From an uncultured Saprospiraceae bacterium (lineage in GTDB: Bacteria; Bacteroidota; Bacteroidia; Chitinophagales; Saprospiraceae): a stretch of 64,000 bases of DNA. Made by a program: the position numbers and the translations under genes. Below, one piece after another: positions 28,592 to 37,778 of the stretch. Each line of letters begins with the position of its first letter. Position 1 is the first letter of the stretch. Where the stretch lies: positions 32,106 through 96,105 of the forward strand of contig CALDGQ010000049.1 in NCBI GenBank assembly GCA_937941765.1, given 5' to 3'. The notes below the pieces were generated by a model. It had not been told where the DNA came from. It did no database searches and saw only the letters and a program-made list of their open reading frames with translations.

Positions 28592-28865
28592 ATGTATGAT
28601 TTATGATATGACCGTTGATACGCCAGACTGTGCGAATATGCTTTCGGAAACTGAACCGCAGAATATCCAACCGCAGAATATCGAATGTCGAAGTAGAGTA
28701 CGTGGACAATTAAACATGAAATTCATTAATATACGTGTATACTCGCGTACTCAACTTCTACATTCTGCAGTTCCTTGTTCGATATTTTGCGGTTCAATTT
28801 CGTTTTCGCACAGTCTGACGCATTCATTCGCTCACTCCTAAACGGTCATATCATAAATCATACAT
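28592..28865. mobile_element. 274-bp palindromic (MITE-like) element with 25-bp perfect inverted ends
   Basis: Positions 28592-28616 and 28841-28865 are perfect inverted copies (25 bp). Inside, further inverted blocks line up: ACGCCAGACTGTGCGAA (28620-28636) against TTCGCACAGTCTGACGC (about 28805-28821), AACTGAACCGCAGAATATC against the reverse of GATATTTTGCGGTTCAATT, and GTCGAAGTAGAGTACG against CGCGTACTCAACTTCTAC. The element fills the 343-base gap between two plus-strand genes and can fold into one long hairpin. No transposase is encoded; an 81-codon frame inside is an artefact of the repeat. Related blocks occur at 51658-51783. Confidence 0.75.
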
Positions 28866-28909
28866 TTTTAATCATACATTTTTTAAATCCAACATAAGAA
28901 AAAAAGAAA

Positions 28910-29878
28910 ATGCCATTTATAGAGAATTCGAGTTATAGAGCACCGAGATTATTTACGAATGGACATGTTCAAACTTTATATGCTTACCGTTTTAGAAAAC
29001 TAGAAAAACTCCATTACGAAGTCGAAAGAATCACAACAGCTGATGATGATTTCTTAGAACTATCTTGGTCCAAAGTGGGCGGAAACAAATTGTTAATTGC
29101 ATTACATGGACTAGAAGGAAGTGCGGAAAGTATTTACATACACGCTGTTATCAAGCATTTTAATAGCAAGGGTTGGGATGGAGTAGGTCTAAATTTTAGA
29201 GGATGTGGTCAAGAAATGAATCGACAATTGAGAACCTATCATAGTGGTGAAACAACCGACTTACATCACCTTATTCAACATGTTGCCAATAATTTTAATT
29301 ATAAGGAGATTGCATTAGTTGGCTATAGCTTAGGTGGCAATGTCGCATTAAAGTATGCTGGAGAACAAGCCAATAAAATGAATCCCCTTATTCAAAAAGT
29401 AGCTGCTGTTTCCGCACCTGTCGAATTGAATGGATGTGCGCTAAATTTAGAAGCTTTTAACAATATTATCTATAGAAAAAACTTCTTAACTTCTCTTCGT
29501 GCTAAAACCATTGCAAAAGCACAACAATATCCAGACGATATCGATTTGACTGGCTTAAACGAAATGAAATCGTTCTATGAATTCGATGATAAATACACCA
29601 GCAAAATTAATGGATTCAGAAATGCAACGGACTATTATACCCAATCTAGCAGCGTACAATATATCCCTAAAATCACGATTCCAGCCTTATTGGTCAATGC
29701 AAAAGATGATAGTTTTTTGTCCGAATCTTGCTATCCAATTGCGCTTGCAAAGTCATCCGACCGCTTTTTTCTAGAAACCCCTAAAAACGGTGGTCATGTC
29801 GCGTTTATTGAATTCAACGATGATCGGCGATATTGGATCGAAAAAAGGCTGTTTTCTTTCTTTTCTAACTCCTACTAA
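28910..29878 (+). CDS. Alpha/beta hydrolase of the YheT family
   Basis: The 322-residue cytoplasmic protein matches the YheT group of alpha/beta hydrolases. Features are the N-terminal NGHVQTLYAYRFR, the oxyanion strand LLIALHGLEGSAES, NFRGCGQEMNR, and the nucleophile elbow GYSLGG with Ser140. The likely acid is Asp266 or Asp267 in NAKDDSF, and the likely His is His296 in GGHVAF. The triad is complete. The natural substrate of YheT-type hydrolases is unclear; some act on esters. The gene stands alone between the palindromic element and tamB. Confidence 0.9.
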   Translation: MPFIENSSYRAPRLFTNGHVQTLYAYRFRKLEKLHYEVERITTADDDFLELSWSKVGGNKLLIALHGLEGSAESIYIHAVIKHFNSKGWDGVGLNFRGCGQEMNRQLRTYHSGETTDLHHLIQHVANNFNYKEIALVGYSLGGNVALKYAGEQANKMNPLIQKVAAVSAPVELNGCALNLEAFNNIIYRKNFLTSLRAKTIAKAQQYPDDIDLTGLNEMKSFYEFDDKYTSKINGFRNATDYYTQSSSVQYIPKITIPALLVNAKDDSFLSESCYPIALAKSSDRFFLETPKNGGHVAFIEFNDDRRYWIEKRLFSFFSNSY

Positions 29879-29986
29879 ATCAACTAGTTATATCGATGTT
29901 TTAAATAACTGTTAAAAAGAAATTTTGAAGCATTATATTGCAGTTTTAAGTGTTAAAATAGTAGGCTTTACAACCTTCATTTACCG

Positions 29987-32900
29987 ATGTCAAACCAGGA
30001 TAATAGCAAAAATACCGAACCGGTCAAAAAGACCCGTGCACGATGGAAGCAGTGGCTGCTTCGGTTAGTGGTTTTTCTATTGGTTTTATTCATTGTGGTC
30101 GGTACCGTTTTGTTTCTACTTTTTAAAAATGAGCGCTTTCAAAACTGGGCAGTTGATAAAGCCACTCACCAACTTTCTCAAGATCTCAATACAAATGTTT
30201 CATTGGAAAAAATCGAATTCAGTTTTATGGATCGATTGGTTTTCAAAAATCTATTGATTAATGACTTGCATGGCGATACATTAATTTACAGTGGTTCATT
30301 AATTGCAAATTTAAACACCAATATTTTCGCATTATTACAACGCGATTTGCACGTCAATGAAATTTATCTGGAAGATGCAAAAGTTAGGATTACTCAAAAT
30401 CCTGAAGAACTGCTAAATAGTTTAAACCAAATTTTTAAAAAAGGAGCCAAAGACCCAAACAAGAAGAGTAGCAAACCACTTTATTTGGATGTCGATTATG
30501 TCAGTTTGAAAAATGTTGCATTTGAAAATAATAATTTAAGAAAAGGAAATAATTTATCCGTTTTCGTAGAAGAAGGTGACTTAACAATAGACTCCCTAAA
30601 TTTAGTTGATAATCAATTTGCAGTTAGAGAAATTAATTTGATAAATCCGATTGTCGAATTAGAGTTGTACGAAAAACCAGATTCTAGTATTTTGGCCATT
30701 GGTGAATATGTTGATCCTGATATTCTGGTGGTGGATACGACTGGATTGCCATTGATTATTGAAGTAGCCAATATGACCTTGCAAAACGGAAATTTCAATT
30801 TGAACAACTTTAGGAAATCTCCGGAACGAACTTCTCCGGAAACACAACTAGATTTCCACCGATTGAAAGTGTCGGATATCAATATTGATGTTGCTGATTT
30901 TAGTTTCAATGATTATGTGTATGAGGCAGTGGTTAACAATTTATCCTGTCAAGAGTCGAGTGGTTTTGTCTTGGATAAGTTGGCAGCACAGCAATTGAAA
31001 ATTACAGATCGCAGAATTGAGTTGAATGACATGAGCTTAATTACTCCTTATAGTAATTTAGGGGATACATTAATTTTTAAGTTTCGTGAATTTGGAGACT
31101 TTGATGATTTTAACAACAAAGTGTTGATGCAAGGTGATTTTTCTAACAGTGTCATTGCGATACGGGATATTATGACTTTTGCACCTAAATTAAATAACAA
31201 TCCGTTTTTTGTCCAAAATAAAAATGAAGTAGTCAACATCGATGGTACTGTAAAAGGCCGTGTCAATAGATTAAGTGGTAAAAACCTAAACTTGAAATTA
31301 GGAAAAGGATTGACATTGAATGGTGATTTTGCGATTAGAGATATCACATTGAAAAATGAAGAGATGATTAACTTGAATGTTGATCGAGTTGTTACAACAA
31401 TGCAAACGCTTAAATTGCTTATTCCAAATTTCAATCCACCTGAAAATTTTTACAAATTGGGAACCCTAGATTTTCAAGGACGATTTGATGGTTTCTTTGA
31501 GGATTTTGTTGCGGATGGAGATTTGCGTACGGATCTTGGTAGAGTGAAAGTAGATATGCGATTGGATTTGAAAAAAGGGAGGGAAAAAGCTTCTTATTCA
31601 GGAGGATTGGATTTATATGATTTTGATTTAGCTGCTTGGTCAGGTAATCCTAATTTTGGAATTGTAACTTTTTCATCTGAAGTTCAGGATGGAGTCGGTT
31701 TGACAATTGAAACCGTCAACACGGATCTTTCTGCAGTTGTGGAGGAATTTAATTTCAAGGGTTATACTTATCGGAATTTGGAAATGGAAGGCGTATTATC
31801 TCAGGGGAAATTCGATGGAGATTTTGTAATTGTAGATGATAACATTGATTTTACATTCTCAGGTTCTGCTGAATTAGTAGATAGTATTCCTGTGTTGGAT
31901 TTCCAAGCAAATATCAAAAACTTAGATTTAGGAAAATTGAAATTGGTAAAAGAGGATTTAGCATTTGAAGGGGTTGTCGATGTTCAGCTCTCAGATATAG
32001 ATTTGTCAACGATGGAAGGAGATGCAAAAGTAATCGGATTGAAATTGAGAAGAGCAGGTAAGATTTATGAAGTGGATTCCTTGACGGTTCATTCCGCTTT
32101 TGATGCTTTTGGAAAACGCGATTTTGTAGTGAATTCCGAAATCTTGAGCGGTCAGCTTAATGGGTATTTTGACATCCAAGAAGTACCAGAAGCAATGTTG
32201 CAATTCTTTGAAAGAAATTATCCAGAATATGCAAGCCGACTGAATGTTGCCAGTAAGAAAAAAGAGTTAAGTCAGAAAAACGTTTTTGATTTTGGTGTCA
32301 AAATTTATGATATGAAAAACTTGGGTGAGTTGCTTGATAAATCTTTAGACACTTTAAGAAATATTTCAATTGCGGGCCATTTTGATGGGGTGCGTGATTC
32401 CGTCGATTTATTGTTGGAATTACCTTACTTCAAGGCTGGGAATGTTCAATTAGATTCTATATATGGAAAAATAATGGCGGTCAAAGATAATGCGGTCATA
32501 GATGCTTCTGTCATGAAAACGTATATCAATAAGAATTTAGATTTAGCACCAATTGAGTTGTTAGGATTTCTGGAGAATGATACACTTATTTTTGATATAG
32601 CTGCTTCTAATTTCACTGAAGTATTTCATGATTTAGATTTAAATGGTAAGTTTTTCTTACAAGGCGAAGATGCATTTCAGGTTGAGTTTGATGACTCTGA
32701 TATCTTTTTCTTAAATGAGGTATGGCGAATTAATTCAGACAACTATATCCGTTTTGGAAAAGGGTTTGTAGATGCTCAAAATTTTGTAATGGAACATGCT
32801 AATCAACAAATCAAGATAGAAAGTTATGAAAATACGGGTATTGATTTAAGCCTGAGTAATTTTGATTTAGCATTTGCGGATTCACTTTTTAACGATAAAA

Positions 32901-34843
32901 ACTTGAGCATTGGTGGTTATTTTAATCTAAATGCACGTGCCGATAATATCTTCAAATTAGAAGACATGGAAGCATTGTTAGAAGTTGATAGTTTTATCAT
33001 AAATGGAAAAAATTGGGGTAAAGTTATAGTTGATGCAAAAGCTCCAACTATCAAAGAACCAATCAATGCCGTGGTTTCATTAAGGAAGGATGATTACGAA
33101 ATGTATGCTAAGGGTCTTTATAATCCACCCAATTCTACCGAAAAAAGATATGCTGAAAACTTCTTCAGTTTTGATATTGAAACCAATCGTTTTCCAATCA
33201 ACTTTTTAGATTATTACATTGGAAATGGAGTAACGGGCACAGAAGGCATGGTGAATGCAAAGGCAAGACTTTGGGGTGAACCCAAAGAGCTAAATATCGA
33301 TGGTCTAGCAGCAGTAGAAGGTGTGGAAACAACTTTAAATTACTTAGGTGTTAGATATTCGATACCACAAGGGCGAGCACGTATAAGCAATACTAGAATT
33401 GATGCAGAACCCAATTCATATATTTATGATCCTGATGGAAATGCAGCCTTGCTTGAAGGTGGTTTGAAGCACAATCGACTCAAAGAATGGGGAGTGGATG
33501 TACGAGTTTCTTCAGATAAATTTATTGCACTGGATACGGATCGAGACCAAAATCCACTTTACTATGGATATGGTGTTGGTGCCGCGGATATTGAAATAAC
33601 GGGTTCATTCAAACAACCTAATTTTAATATTAACGCAACAACTTTGGCAGGTACAGAACTAGATATCCCATTAACTTCTAACAATGAGGCTTCGGAAGTG
33701 AGTTTTATAACTTTTAAGGATAAAAATGAGGTAATTGATTCAACAATAGCCACAACTGCTAAAAAATTATTGGGACCATCTGTTAATATGAATTTGACGA
33801 TGACAGAAGATGCAGAGGTGAGATTGATTTTTGATGAGCAAGCTGGAGATATCATTAAAGGTAGAGGGGAATCTGATTTGCAAATTGCAGTTTCATCAAG
33901 TGGAGAATTCACTATGTTTGGAAACTATTTTATAAAGTCTGGTGAATACCTATTCACACTTTACAATATTGTCAACAAACCATTTACAGTAAAAGAAGGA
34001 GGAACCATTTCATGGAGTGGGGATCCTTTTACGGCTCAAATTGATCTGGAAGCAACTTACAATTCTTCTACAGCACCATACAATTTTATTGAAGAATATG
34101 TGACTGATAATCCAACAGCAGAAGGGGAATCTAGAAGTTCAACAAATGTAGATTTGACAATGGAATTATCTGGAGATTTAACAAAGCCGGATATCAAATT
34201 TGATTTATTTTTTCCCGATTTGACTGGAGAATTAAAAAACTATACGGATAGTAAGTTGAATAGTATTCGACAAGAAGATAATGAATTGAATCGTCAAATT
34301 TTTGGACTTATTGTAATGGGTGGCTTTTTACCTTCTGGAAATCTATCAGGTTCTGAAGTGGTGACCGGAATCAATACATTGACAGAAATGTTGTCTAATC
34401 AACTGTCCATTTATTTAACTGAATATTTATCCCAAATCATCACCAATAACAAAGTAATTGACAGAATTGACTTTGACGTAAATTACAATATCTATAATCC
34501 TGGAGAATTCGATGCAGTGAAATTCAGTAATCTTTCTTCTCTCAATAATGAGTTACAATCTAACCTAAAAACATCCATGTTTAATGATCGATTGTACGTA
34601 AATGTAGGTGGAAATTTTGATGTTAATAACAATGGAGATACGCCACGTGAATATTTAGCTGGAGATGTTATTGTTGAATTTATTTTAACAAAAGATAGAC
34701 GTTACAGAGCCAAATTCTATACCAGTGCAGAACCTTCATTTGATGGAGGCCGAAATAACAAAACAGGATTAGGTATTAACTATCGTCGAGAGTTTGATAC
34801 TTTGAGGGAATTGTTTACTAGGAATAAAAAACGTAAAAATTAA
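29987..34843 (+). CDS. Translocation and assembly module protein TamB (DUF490)
   Basis: The 1618-residue protein has a cytoplasmic N-terminus (about 1-24), one membrane segment (about 25-46) and then long AsmA-like repeats of amphipathic strands (NVSLEKIEFSFMDRLVFKNL at the start). The DUF490 domain ends it: FGNYFIKSGEYLFTLYNIVN, WSGDPFTAQIDLEATYN, FDLFFPDLTGEL, NRQIFGLIVMGGFLP and YNIYNPGEFD. TamB spans the periplasm as a lipid-carrying beta-groove and helps build the outer membrane. Bacteroidota versions are often without a neighbouring TamA, as here. The length is typical. Tandem 98-bp repeats follow 31 bases after the stop. Confidence 0.92.
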   Translation: MSNQDNSKNTEPVKKTRARWKQWLLRLVVFLLVLFIVVGTVLFLLFKNERFQNWAVDKATHQLSQDLNTNVSLEKIEFSFMDRLVFKNLLINDLHGDTLIYSGSLIANLNTNIFALLQRDLHVNEIYLEDAKVRITQNPEELLNSLNQIFKKGAKDPNKKSSKPLYLDVDYVSLKNVAFENNNLRKGNNLSVFVEEGDLTIDSLNLVDNQFAVREINLINPIVELELYEKPDSSILAIGEYVDPDILVVDTTGLPLIIEVANMTLQNGNFNLNNFRKSPERTSPETQLDFHRLKVSDINIDVADFSFNDYVYEAVVNNLSCQESSGFVLDKLAAQQLKITDRRIELNDMSLITPYSNLGDTLIFKFREFGDFDDFNNKVLMQGDFSNSVIAIRDIMTFAPKLNNNPFFVQNKNEVVNIDGTVKGRVNRLSGKNLNLKLGKGLTLNGDFAIRDITLKNEEMINLNVDRVVTTMQTLKLLIPNFNPPENFYKLGTLDFQGRFDGFFEDFVADGDLRTDLGRVKVDMRLDLKKGREKASYSGGLDLYDFDLAAWSGNPNFGIVTFSSEVQDGVGLTIETVNTDLSAVVEEFNFKGYTYRNLEMEGVLSQGKFDGDFVIVDDNIDFTFSGSAELVDSIPVLDFQANIKNLDLGKLKLVKEDLAFEGVVDVQLSDIDLSTMEGDAKVIGLKLRRAGKIYEVDSLTVHSAFDAFGKRDFVVNSEILSGQLNGYFDIQEVPEAMLQFFERNYPEYASRLNVASKKKELSQKNVFDFGVKIYDMKNLGELLDKSLDTLRNISIAGHFDGVRDSVDLLLELPYFKAGNVQLDSIYGKIMAVKDNAVIDASVMKTYINKNLDLAPIELLGFLENDTLIFDIAASNFTEVFHDLDLNGKFFLQGEDAFQVEFDDSDIFFLNEVWRINSDNYIRFGKGFVDAQNFVMEHANQQIKIESYENTGIDLSLSNFDLAFADSLFNDKNLSIGGYFNLNARADNIFKLEDMEALLEVDSFIINGKNWGKVIVDAKAPTIKEPINAVVSLRKDDYEMYAKGLYNPPNSTEKRYAENFFSFDIETNRFPINFLDYYIGNGVTGTEGMVNAKARLWGEPKELNIDGLAAVEGVETTLNYLGVRYSIPQGRARISNTRIDAEPNSYIYDPDGNAALLEGGLKHNRLKEWGVDVRVSSDKFIALDTDRDQNPLYYGYGVGAADIEITGSFKQPNFNINATTLAGTELDIPLTSNNEASEVSFITFKDKNEVIDSTIATTAKKLLGPSVNMNLTMTEDAEVRLIFDEQAGDIIKGRGESDLQIAVSSSGEFTMFGNYFIKSGEYLFTLYNIVNKPFTVKEGGTISWSGDPFTAQIDLEATYNSSTAPYNFIEEYVTDNPTAEGESRSSTNVDLTMELSGDLTKPDIKFDLFFPDLTGELKNYTDSKLNSIRQEDNELNRQIFGLIVMGGFLPSGNLSGSEVVTGINTLTEMLSNQLSIYLTEYLSQIITNNKVIDRIDFDVNYNIYNPGEFDAVKFSNLSSLNNELQSNLKTSMFNDRLYVNVGGNFDVNNNGDTPREYLAGDVIVEFILTKDRRYRAKFYTSAEPSFDGGRNNKTGLGINYRREFDTLRELFTRNKKRKN

Positions 34844-34874
34844 GTCTATTTTTTACGGATATTCATTCCTATCG

Positions 34875-35155
34875 AGTTTGAGAAGCCTCTAAGGATTCTT
34901 AAACTTAATACTGGTAAGAAGTATCTCAATTCTCAAATGCTTAAGAAACTGAAAAATCATTTTATGTACTGAAGTTTGAGAAGCCTCCAAGGATTCTTAA
35001 ACTTAATACTGGTAAGAAGTATCTCAATTCTCAAATGCTTAAGAAACTGAAAAATCATTTTATGTACTGAAGTTTGAGAAGCCTCTAAGGATTCTTAAAT
35101 TTAGTACTGGCAAGAAGTTTCTCAATCCTCGAAGGCTTAAGAAACTGAAAAGAGG
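34875..35155. repeat. Three tandem 98-bp repeats after tamB
   Basis: Units start with AGTTTGAGAAGCCT at 34875, 34973 and 35071 (exact period 98). Units 1 and 2 differ by very few bases; unit 3 is more diverged and shorter. Each unit has the inverted pair AGTTTGAGAA / TTCTTAAACT around GCCTCTAAGGA, and a second block with CTTAAGAAACTG. They fill the gap between tamB and the decayed T9SS gene at 35159-35731. No coding sense was found. The near identity of two units suggests recent duplication. Confidence 0.85.
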
Positions 35156-35158
35156 TGT

Positions 35159-35731
35159 TTAATTCATGAGAAATACATCACCCGCAATTACTTCAGACGT
35201 ACCATCGCCTTTTTTGATTTCAATTTGATAAATGTAAAGGCCAGAATTCATTGGTTGGCTATTGAAAGTACCATCCCATCCTGAAGAATGATTGTTGACC
35301 GCTACATTTTGTTGCATAAAAACCATTTCTCCCCAGCGATCAAAAACTGACATCTCTACAATTTCTAAACCTTCCTCATTTGTAATAAGGTGAGGTAGTC
35401 ATTAATTCCATCTCCATTTGGACTGAAAATATTGGGTATGTAGGTGGCTGTTCTTTCTTCTCTTGTCATTAACCACTATTTGTAAGAAAAAAATGCCTGA
35501 TTCTAAATCAGCAATATTGATTGCACCTAACTCACCAGCAATTATTTGTTGAGTAAGAACAAGCTGACCTAATGAATTTAAACCGCTTAATTGAGTCGTT
35601 TTTTGATTGTTGGAATTGAAGGTAATATTTACAATATCCATAACCGGATTTGGAGAAATTTTAAAATCAGTATTTGCTTCTACTTCAACTGTAGGAACTG
35701 GTTCAGTATAGATATTGTTTGAGATTATCAT
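35159..35731 (-). pseudogene. Decayed T9SS cargo gene: type A tail followed by frameshifted type B tail
   Basis: An open frame at 35402-35731 encodes a type A sorting domain (TDFKISPNPVMDIVNI to SGIFFLQIVVNDKR) with no signal peptide or passenger. It then continues, one frame off, as IPNIFSPNGDGINDYLT, a type B (gliding-motility C-terminal) tail. A second break lies at about 35380-35395, where adding one base would restore the frame to NEEGLEIVEMSVFDRWGEMV, which then runs on to GLYIYQIEIKKGDG and ends at 35159. So two sorting tails sit in tandem with at least two frame changes. This looks like a remnant of one or two secreted protein genes. A -7-like box TATATTTG (minus, 35799-35792) lies upstream. 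Confidence 0.75.
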
Positions 35732-35791
35732 TAAAAAAAATGAAAATGGATAAAAATCGGATTGTAGGAATAAATTAGAGATTTAATATAA

Positions 35792-35799
35792 CAAATATA
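35792..35799 (-). promoter_or_regulatory. Candidate -7 box upstream of the decayed T9SS gene
   Basis: TATATTTG on the minus strand matches the Bacteroidota TAnnTTTG box, 61 bases before the ATG at 35731. A matching -33 TTTG was not seen, so this is tentative. Confidence 0.3.
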
Positions 35800-35858
35800 T
35801 TACAATGAAAAAAATATGATAGAGAAAAACTATGAATAAAAAAAACTATGAATAAAGA

Positions 35859-36179
35859 TTACATCTCATCATCCAAAACATCTTCCATGACTGGAACATC
35901 TCTTCCCGTTTTCTTATTAAGAATGGCATAAAAAAGAACGACTAAAAAGTGGATAAGAATAAAAATGATTAACCAATAAAGTGCTCTTGGAAGTAAGTCG
36001 AATAATTCAAAATTTATAACATACCATACTACGAAGGCAATGTATCCAATTTCAAAAAGAATATTCCCTAAGATGATGCGCATCACTTTTGGATGACGTC
36101 TAAGTATTACACTAATTAATATCCAAAACGGAATATTTAAAATAAGAAATATGATCAGGCCGCTCAACATAAACTTCAA
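35859..36179 (-). CDS. Small integral membrane protein, unknown
   Basis: The 106-residue protein has three predicted membrane segments: about 5-26 (GLIIFLILNIPFWILISVIL), about 36-56 (GNILFEIGYIAFVVWYVI) and about 66-88 (ALYWLIIFILIHFLVVLFYA). A charged tail rich in Asp and Glu follows (MEDVLDDEM). I do not recognise a family. It lies 28 bases after the DUF1501 gene on the same strand and may be the last gene of that operon. Confidence 0.65.
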   Translation of the reverse strand: MKFMLSGLIIFLILNIPFWILISVILRRHPKVMRIILGNILFEIGYIAFVVWYVINFELFDLLPRALYWLIIFILIHFLVVLFYAILNKKTGRDVPVMEDVLDDEM

Positions 36180-36207
36180 GATTTAAAAAAACAGTCACGA
36201 ATTATAA

Positions 36208-37758
36208 TTATCGTTTTACAACTCGTAGCGTCTTCACCCCGTTTCCAACTTGAATTCTAGCAAAGTAAATCCCTGATGCAACACCATTTATATCGACTGG
36301 TACTTCATGAGGACCTGCATTTAAGTTTTGACCCATAATTACTTTTACAGTTTTACCCAACACATCGGAAATATCAATCTTGACGAAATCTTTCTGCAAG
36401 ATATTGAAAGTGATATTGAAGTTTTGGAAAAATGGGTTGGGACTTGCCTTCGCTTCTGTGATAATTGTAATCTCCTTGTTATTCGAAGCAGCACATTCAC
36501 TTAAAACAGGCATGTATTGAAAATCATCAGACAATAACATTTTTACTTTTTCTTCCGATACCTCAAACCAATCCATTAAAATTGAACCATAGATCCATCT
36601 AAAATCATATTGCATGGCCACTCCTTCATCTTCATCTACATTTTGTCCAATTTCCGGATTGTCACCAATTACACCTGCATTGATACAGCTCCCGAAAACC
36701 ATCATCGGTGCAGCAGAACCATGATCGGTTCCTACACCTGCATTTGAAATAATTTTTCTTCCAAATTCTGAAAAAGTCATTCCTACAACTCGCTCATCTA
36801 ATCCTTGCAATTTTAGATCTTCTTGAAAAGCATAAATCGCATCTGAAAGTTTAGTTAATAATTCAGTATGTGCACCAATTGTTGGATCACCGTCAACCAC
36901 CTGATCTGCATGTGTATCGAATCCACCCAATTTTAAAACATAAATCTTGGTTCCTAACCCTCCTGAGATCAATTGTGCAACGGTTTTCATTTGTTCCGCA
37001 AGGGTAGTATCAGGATAGAGTCCACCATTTGAACTTCCAGCTTCCATCGCGGCAACAACACGTTCACCATATTCATTTGACTTCTTAAATGTTTCTACTA
37101 AAAAGTCCATTTCAGAACCATAACAATCATCTTGCTGAGCTACTTCAACACCCGTTGTTAATCCACCAATATTATTGGTATTGATGATGGCCATACTGAA
37201 ATTAGAATCCAATCCTTGACAAGTTCCAGAAATAGATTTTCCTAAAGTAATTGCAAAAGGATCAGGACAATCTGAGTTTGGAAAATTTCCTGGATAACCT
37301 GGGAAAGCATCATCCAAATATCTTCCAACCCAACCCGTCGGTTTATATTCATCTGCATCACTAGCTGTATTCCAAATATCAGCTGAACGGAAATGAGAAC
37401 GATTTTGGTCTGGATACCCGACACCTTGTACTAAGGTTAGATTTCCATTGTTATACATATTTCGAATCCCAGACATTGCTGGATGCAAACCTATTGTGTC
37501 GGTCATATCCAGAATATTGCTTTCAGGAATAATCACATTTTGTCTAGCATTGAATAGGTTGTCATAACTATCTAATGGGATAAATGAATTCAATCCATCA
37601 TTTCCTCCATTCAAATCGATAAGCACTAAAACCCGATCACTGTCTCCGTTGATCATACCTGACATTAAATTGGATGGCATTGCAGATACACTGAAACCAC
37701 CAAAAAAAGCAGGAAGGGTAAACGCTGTTGTATTTCTAAGAAAAGATCTTCTTTTCAT
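36208..37758 (-). CDS. DUF1501 protein with Tat-like signal and T9SS type A tail
   Basis: The 516-residue protein starts with a twin-arginine motif (MKRRSFLRNTTAF, then a hydrophobic stretch to VSAM). The DUF1501 domain covers about 35-410, with VLIDLNGGNDGLNSFIPLD, HFRSADIWNTAS, LGGFDTHADQV, FSEFGRKIISNAGVGTDHGS and APMMVFG. DUF1501 belongs to the alkaline-phosphatase/sulfatase-like fold and keeps metal-site style Asp and His. Residues about 435-516 are a type A T9SS tail (KASPNPFFQNF, GIYFARIQVG). The DUF1800 gene lies 20 bases upstream; the two families are a recurrent pair in Bacteroidota and Planctomycetes. The role of the pair is unknown. Confidence 0.92.
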   Translation of the reverse strand: MKRRSFLRNTTAFTLPAFFGGFSVSAMPSNLMSGMINGDSDRVLVLIDLNGGNDGLNSFIPLDSYDNLFNARQNVIIPESNILDMTDTIGLHPAMSGIRNMYNNGNLTLVQGVGYPDQNRSHFRSADIWNTASDADEYKPTGWVGRYLDDAFPGYPGNFPNSDCPDPFAITLGKSISGTCQGLDSNFSMAIINTNNIGGLTTGVEVAQQDDCYGSEMDFLVETFKKSNEYGERVVAAMEAGSSNGGLYPDTTLAEQMKTVAQLISGGLGTKIYVLKLGGFDTHADQVVDGDPTIGAHTELLTKLSDAIYAFQEDLKLQGLDERVVGMTFSEFGRKIISNAGVGTDHGSAAPMMVFGSCINAGVIGDNPEIGQNVDEDEGVAMQYDFRWIYGSILMDWFEVSEEKVKMLLSDDFQYMPVLSECAASNNKEITIITEAKASPNPFFQNFNITFNILQKDFVKIDISDVLGKTVKVIMGQNLNAGPHEVPVDINGVASGIYFARIQVGNGVKTLRVVKR

Positions 37759-37778
37759 TTTATTCTTTTTTGGTGTTG

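Noticed and set aside
28596..28841. An 81-codon open frame inside the palindromic element
   Set aside because: It is an accident of the inverted repeat: composition is unlike a protein, and no start signal or neighbour supports it.
35402..35731. Intact 109-residue gene with a T9SS type A tail
   Set aside because: It has no signal peptide or passenger and ends in a frame-shifted tail; better seen as part of a decayed gene.
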